From Capra hircus (Eukaryota; Chordata; Mammalia; Artiodactyla; Bovidae): DNA of 64,000 bases. Positions 58,723-64,000 of this stretch are shown here, piece by piece (the stretch's first letter is position 1; every line of letters begins with the position of its first letter). The notes under the pieces were generated by a model, which saw nothing but the letters and a program-made list of their open reading frames with translations, was not told the origin of the DNA and searched no databases. The stretch lies in contig NC_030808.1 of assembly GCF_001704415.2 (NCBI RefSeq), positions 82,740,594 through 82,804,593 on the forward strand, given 5' to 3'. The translations under genes and the position numbers were made by a program.

Positions 58723-61193
58723 AGAATGTGCAAATATTTGGTTCCTGGTAGAAGCCAGACATATGCATACGTGGGCCAAAGTCATCAGTGGTTTCACCTG
58801 TTATTCTAGAGTGATTTCTGTTAGGGAAATCTCTAGGGAACCAAGGGAGATGTTGCTTCAGGGAAGAAGCTTTTCAGGCTAGTTAGTATGAGATAGTAAG
58901 AAAGGTCTAAGACCAAATCCTATTAGAATCATGTCACCCTCTCTCTGCCTCCTCTCTAAGGTTGAGAGGATAAAACCTGTCTTGCAGGAGTTTTATGTGC
59001 CTGGAGATAATATGTATACACTGCCTGTCCCATCCTAACCAGCTAATGAATTGGAGCAGCAATAAACAGTGAAAGTGGCAGTAAGAGTAGTTGTTATTGT
59101 TATCCTCGATGTCTTAAGATTATTCAGGTTGCTTCAGCCTGCATGGAATCTTCTGGACTTAAAATGTCTGAGTTGACTGAATCAACCCCAGTTCCCATGA
59201 GCAAGAGTGTTTCCTCTCAGCTTCACTTAGCTGAATGCTGACAAGGACAATCCTTCCATTCTCCTCAGCATCACTCTTCATCTTTTGAGACTTCTTTCCC
59301 CTTTAGGAAGTTTATTTACTTATTTTTTCTTTTTTAAAAAGATGAGTTTGGACCATCATTTCTCAAAGCATTTTCTTCAGAACTCTAGTTCTATGGAATG
59401 TTCAATGCTTTCCTGAAAAATCATTTTTCATTGTTCAAGTTCAAATAACTCTGAGAAATGATGAATTAAACAAGGAGAATCAGGTATTATTACTGTAGGA
59501 TTTCTCAGAGTATTTAACTAAAATGTTAATGTGACTTGCAAATGTCATGTATATGATTTCCGACATGTAGTTAACTTTTGGAAATTTCTTTTTCTCAGAC
59601 TAACTTCAGAACTAGTACTCCATGAATATTTTTGGGAAAACACTGCTTTAGGTAAATAGAGTAAATCTAGAAGAAAGAAAACTTGAAAAAAATTTGTCTT
59701 AGATTTCCTGCAGATAGAATGTAGAATGCTGCAGCTTAGGTAAAAATCAAGAAATTTTAAAAATAAATGAGGTAAGTGGTTTTTTTTTTTAGATAAGTAT
59801 TTTAAACCTGAAGTTTGATTAGAACCATGAGACCCCACAAACAAATAGGAGATAAAAGAAGTATCGATTTCAAGCTATTTCTGAATCCCTGAGCAATATA
59901 AACTTAGACTGCCTCAAGGAGGAATTTTCTTTTCTCTCTTTTTCTTTAGATCAGTGACCTACCAGCCAGAAGCCATGTGTCATCCACCTAGATCTAATTT
60001 TAGGATGAGAATTTAAAAACATGCTTTGGTATTGTTACCTCTCAAAGATACTCAGAAAGAAAACATTTTAGGAGCTGAAGGACAGTGTTGGTTTTTCTCA
60101 TTGGTTGTCTTGCAGTCAATAGTGGGTATAATTTATGCTTTAAGAGTACATATTTTTCCCTTATGGAATTCAATAAGTGAATTATTTTGAATGAAAAATA
60201 AACACAGCCTGCATCAGCTTAAAATTTTCCTGGCATTCATGCCAGAATTGTTATTACCAAGGAAGACCATAGATATTTATCACTTCGTCTGATCAAAAGC
60301 CCATATTTATAAAACATCACACCTGAGAAGCTTTTTGGAATGACTTGGAGTGACCATTCTTCCAGTCTGTCTAGGCCTGTCCTAGTAAGAAGGCTCCATC
60401 GTAGCTGGACTGTTGGTTCTGGCTTCTCTGGCTTAGTGGGACCCTGTTGCCTCTCAGTTGTGACCTAACGGGTTTCCAGTCCAATACTTCGTGATGTGGG
60501 AGAATCCTTCATGCGTATATTACTGTTAGAGATGTTAGATATACTGAATCCATTTATTGGCTTGAGTAAGTTATCCTTACTTGTCATTCTGGGAGGAGTA
60601 AAATTCTAAGGCCTGTAAAATCCTACACTGTGATGTTGGTTATTTTAATTGAGTAGATTTATGTGGATGTTCTGGGTGGTGGCAACAGCTAGAGTAAAAA
60701 CATGGAAGCTTTAGTGTTGAGAGGACCTCAGATTTGAGTAGAAGAGCGACAGGAAATGAAGCTGTGGTATTATGTGGGGCCAGATCACAGAACGTCTTGT
60801 ATACCAAGCTAAAGTTTGGTTTAATTGCATAGCCCAGGATTTCCCAAACTTGAATAAAGTTCAGATCTCTTTTAAGGGAAATAATTCTCCTAAACCCCTG
60901 ATATTGACTTAAATTATTTATATTATAATATTACTTAATATGTATCTTCATAAAGCCATGTATAATGTCCTTATGCTCATAGTTCTTATACCACTATAAA
61001 ATTAAAATAAATTTATAAATTACTACATACAAGACTACAGAATCAACACATCACTAGTTTAATGAGGTAGATAATATTGTTTTATTAATATTAGATAATT
61101 GCTGTCATTTTTTTCCTCTTAATAATGAAGAGCTAGTTTTTAGAATACCTGTCTGTTATTTTGTTGAGCCAACTTGATAATTCATCTCAGTAT
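58723..61193. other. Noncoding AT-rich stretch
   Basis: About 2.5 kb without a recognised gene, young repeat or RNA gene. The longest frames are short and AT-driven. Confidence 0.3.
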
Positions 61194-61468
61194 GCTGCTG
61201 CTAAGTCACTTCAGTCGTGTCCGATTCTGTGCGACCCCATAGATGGCAGCCTACCAGGCTCCCCCGTCCCTGGGATTCTCCAGGCAAGAACACTGGAGTG
61301 GGTTGCCATTTCCTTCTCCAGTGCATGAAAGTGAAAAGTGAAAGTGAAGTCGCTCAGTTGTGTCTGACTCTTAGCGACCCCATGGACTGCAGCCTACCAG
61401 GCTCCTCCCTCCATGGGATTTTCCAGGCAAGAGTGCTGGAGTGGGGTGCCATTGCTTTCTCCGATAGT
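61194..61468 (-). mobile_element. BovA2-type SINE (antisense)
   Basis: Antisense dimer starting TGCTGCTGCTAAGTCACTTC, with a GTGAAAAGTGAAAGTGAAG linker, ending GGGGTGCCATTGCTTTCTCC. Confidence 0.92.
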
Positions 61469-61864
61469 AGTTCTTAAACCTTTTTTTAAAAAGTAATCAT
61501 TCATTTCATTCTAACTACTCCCCCTAGTTGGGAAGTTATTACTGCAAAGGTGGGGAGTGTGTAATTCTTTCCTACATAAAGTGAATATGGGATATGATTT
61601 ATCATAACATGCCTATACTGCTGTATACTGTGTGAACACTCAGCTTCTCCCACACAGTTCTCTATTAAAAATTCTGTGAAACCTTTGTCTGTAAAACATG
61701 TTATGACATCATTTGGCTTTCATTCAGTATTGTTTACATTTTAAATCCTCTTCTCTTCTTTCCTAATTTGCCTGAGACCATTAAAGGCACATTATTCTGT
61801 TGTACTGTATTGTTTCCATGATCATGATGTTAAATAAAAGATTCTGTTTATTAACTAATCTTTA

Positions 61865-62051
61865 AAAATATTTATATTTGGCTGCACCAGGTCTTATGTT
61901 AGTTGCAGCAGGCAGAATCCTTGATCTTTGTTGTGGCATGTGGGATCTTTAGTTGTGACATGTAGGACCTAGTTCCCTGACCAAGGATTGAACCTGGGCT
62001 CCCTGCATTGGGAGCTCAGAGTCTTAGCCACTGGACCACCAGGGAAGTCCT
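61865..62051 (-). mobile_element. CHR-type SINE (antisense)
   Basis: TTTGGCTGCACCAGGTCTTA, CCCTGACCAAGGATTGAACC and TGGACCACCAGGGAAGTCC. Confidence 0.85.
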
Positions 62052-62284
62052 AACTAATTTTTTTTTAAAATCTTATTCTATGAAAATTGTAAAGTTGATC
62101 TGCAAATGAGAAATTTTGTTTTATAATTGGCAGAAGAATTCAACACGAGTGCCACAGCAGATGTGGGGTGATCACTCTTGACATTAGCTCCTGACAAGCT
62201 AGCTAGGTGAGGGTGTTGGGGGATTGCTGCAGTAGAGCATTTCTTACGTCACTGAATGGCACTACCATCCATCAAGTTCTGCAA

Positions 62285-62932
62285 CCAGAAACCAAGGTGT
62301 TACCCACCACACCTCTCTTTCTCATCCTGCTGTATCTAATCCATCAACAAGGTTTGTCAATTTTACCTCTTAAATTTTTCTCATGAGTCTGTCCACTTCT
62401 CTCCATCTTTTCCACCACAATTCTAGTCCAAACCACCATCCTGGATGACAACAGTCACTCCTAGTTAGAAACTTATCTTCCATTCTAAGCTATCTAATTC
62501 TTCCTCCAGTCTGCTGGCCTCAGAGACATTTTCAAAATGTAAATTTGATTTCTCAACCCTTAACCTATTCACTTTTTAAAACCTTGCAGTGGTTGGCTTC
62601 TGCTGTTACTCTAAAGACCTTTAGCATGGTCTACCTCTGGAGACCTTCCCTTCCTTCTCCCACCACCTGGCCCTTGTTAAAGTTCCCTCCGCTTGGAGTG
62701 CTCTCTTCTCTGCCCTCTTCTACCATCTTCACTACTAGCTCCTACTGCTTTACTAATAGCTCCTAGTCTTCTTCAGATGTAACATGAACCTTTCTTTCCC
62801 AGTGCACAGCACAGTTACAGTTTAAATTTGGATTGATATTTATCTGACTCTAAACCAATGAGGTCAGGAAGCTTGTCTATTTTGCTTCTATTGTATCTCC
62901 ATCAAATATTGAATAAATGAGTAGACTAGGTA
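62285..62932 (+). mobile_element. L2 LINE 3' region
   Basis: Sense L2 text in order: TCCACTTCTCTCCATC, CCAAACCACCATCCTGG, CCTTGCAGTGGTTGGCTTC, TTCCCTCCGCTTGGAGTGCTC and a final ATATTGAATAAATGAG. Confidence 0.65.
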
Positions 62933-63657
62933 CATTACATAATATAAATATATTTAAAGATGTATACAATTCTGTATTGGAACATAGATTCTCTAGCTCC
63001 TTGCTTGAAGGTTGGAGAGTATCATCCCCTGAAACACTTCAAAACACAAATACACTTTGAGAAGAGGATGCTTTGCAATTAATACCATGTAAATAAGTTG
63101 TCTTTGGCCCAAGCTATCCTTGGACAAGCCAAAGTAGTTGGTACCTTAATGTATTGAAGCTTTGATCCAGGGTTGTATAGTGTTCATCTCTCTATATATT
63201 TTTTAAACCTACATAAACAAACCAACATATTTAAAGTATTTCAGGGAGATTTTTTGAGGCTTTTTATTTTATATGAAGGTATCAGATATGCACTTTTGGG
63301 TACTACAGTGTTTTAAGCAGGGTCAGAAGTACTAGTATGCCTTGGAGAGGTGGCTTGAGGTGTGTTGAGAAAGAAGTTTTCTTCTCCCACTGGATGGCCA
63401 GAGGTGCTTAAAGACTTCTCAACAGATACATGTTTATATATCTATAACTTTATATATCTATATGTATACAAACCCTCAATATTTTTCTGATAAACTGCAT
63501 GTATCCTTATCGAGAGGAGAAATTATTTATTCCTATGATACTAAAACTTTTTTATTATGACATACTTACAGGTTACCAAAAAGTACAGCAAATGATTTTA
63601 GAAGCAACCTGTGTACCCACTGTGAAGCTTTGTTAAATTTTAACATTTATAAATCAT
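62933..63657. other. Noncoding AT-rich stretch
   Basis: No gene or family recognised. Confidence 0.3.
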
Positions 63658-63730
63658 TTTAAAAAATTGATGTATAGTTGATTTACAATGTTGTGTTAGT
63701 TTCTGGTGTACAGCAAAGTGATTCAACCAT
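63658..63730 (-). mobile_element. L1 3'-end fragment (antisense)
   Basis: Text ATTGATGTATAGTTGATTTAC and GTTAGTTTCTGGTGTACAGC is the antisense start of an artiodactyl L1 3' end, truncated at a TA repeat. Confidence 0.65.
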
Positions 63731-63766
63731 ATTATATATATATATATAATATATATAAATATATAT
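63731..63766. repeat. (TA)n microsatellite
   Basis: Near-perfect TA dinucleotide tract directly after the L1 fragment. Confidence 0.8.
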
Positions 63767-63828
63767 GTGTTCTTTTTCAGATTCCTTTCTATTATAGGTT
63801 ATTATAAAATATTGAATATAGTTGCCTG

Positions 63829-64000
63829 GGCTTCCCTGGTGGTTCAGTTGGTAAAGAATCTGCCTGCAATGCAGGAGACCCGGGTTCGATCCCTGCATTG
63901 GGAGGATCCCCTGGAGAAGGGAATGGTTACCCACTCTAGTATTCTTATCTGGAGAATCCATGGACTGAGGATCCTGGCGGGCTGCAGTCCATAGAGTCAC
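63829..64000 (+). mobile_element. Bov-tA SINE, cut by the window end
   Basis: GGGCTTCCCTGGTGGTTCAG through GCGGGCTGCAGTCCATAGAG; the 3' part lies outside the window. Confidence 0.9.

Noticed and set aside
62545..62766. 73-codon frame as a gene
   Set aside because: Lies in L2 LINE sequence and reads as low-complexity Ser/Thr/Pro/Leu from a pyrimidine-rich strand.

Overview
The window is mammalian and almost certainly from a bovid ruminant. BovB (RTE-type) LINEs, Bov-tA/BovA SINEs carrying CAG or CACTTT tails, cetartiodactyl tRNA-Glu (CHR-type) SINEs and young antisense L1 copies are interleaved throughout. There is no bacterial-style gene organisation, CRISPR array or operon. I cannot tell cattle from sheep, goat or buffalo by eye.

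The host gene content is a tandem array of three serotonin 5-HT3 receptor subunit genes (HTR3C/D/E family, Cys-loop ligand-gated cation channels). All three read on the minus strand and share the same nine-exon design. Gene A (4267-11033) can be spliced by eye with GT/AG junctions and consistent phases into an uninterrupted 447-residue subunit with signal peptide, Cys-loop, M1-M4 and stop codon. Gene B (30129-38157) is a pseudogene: it has frameshifts, nonsense codons and lost splice sites, and an L1 that itself contains a BovB is inserted inside exon 7 between perfect 15-bp target-site duplications. Gene C (51987-57412) keeps most of its coding sequence but has lost the ATG, carries an 11-bp tandem duplication in exon 4, a stop in exon 6 and a dead splice donor after exon 6. 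On this sequence the array has one apparently working gene and two decayed ones. In transcriptional order (right to left) C, B, A occupy the positions of human HTR3D, HTR3C and HTR3E, but gene A reads most like HTR3C, so one-to-one orthology is unresolved.

Layout: 1-2609 BovB; 2.7-4.2 kb old repeats; 4.27-11.25 kb gene A and its 5' flank; 12.5-14.7 kb an inverted (twin-primed) BovB; 17.3-21.9 kb one L1 holding two nested BovBs; 22-27 kb old L1 and SINEs; 27.1-29.5 kb L1 with a nested BovB; 30.1-38.4 kb gene B; 39.6-40.9 kb an Hsmar1-type mariner inserted in a MIR; 42.0-42.2 kb an unexplained exon-like open segment; 42.6-43.8, 47.4-48.1 and 49.0-50.8 kb BovB copies; 52.0-57.5 kb gene C; 57.5-64 kb noncoding DNA with SINEs, an L2 and a final Bov-tA cut by the window edge.

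Repeat boundaries and families were assigned by eye from remembered consensus features; boundaries are usually good to about 5-20 bases for young elements and worse for old ones. I did not find a previously undescribed biological system. The more interesting signals are the fate of the receptor array, the nested insertions, and the orphan exon-like segment near 42.1 kb.
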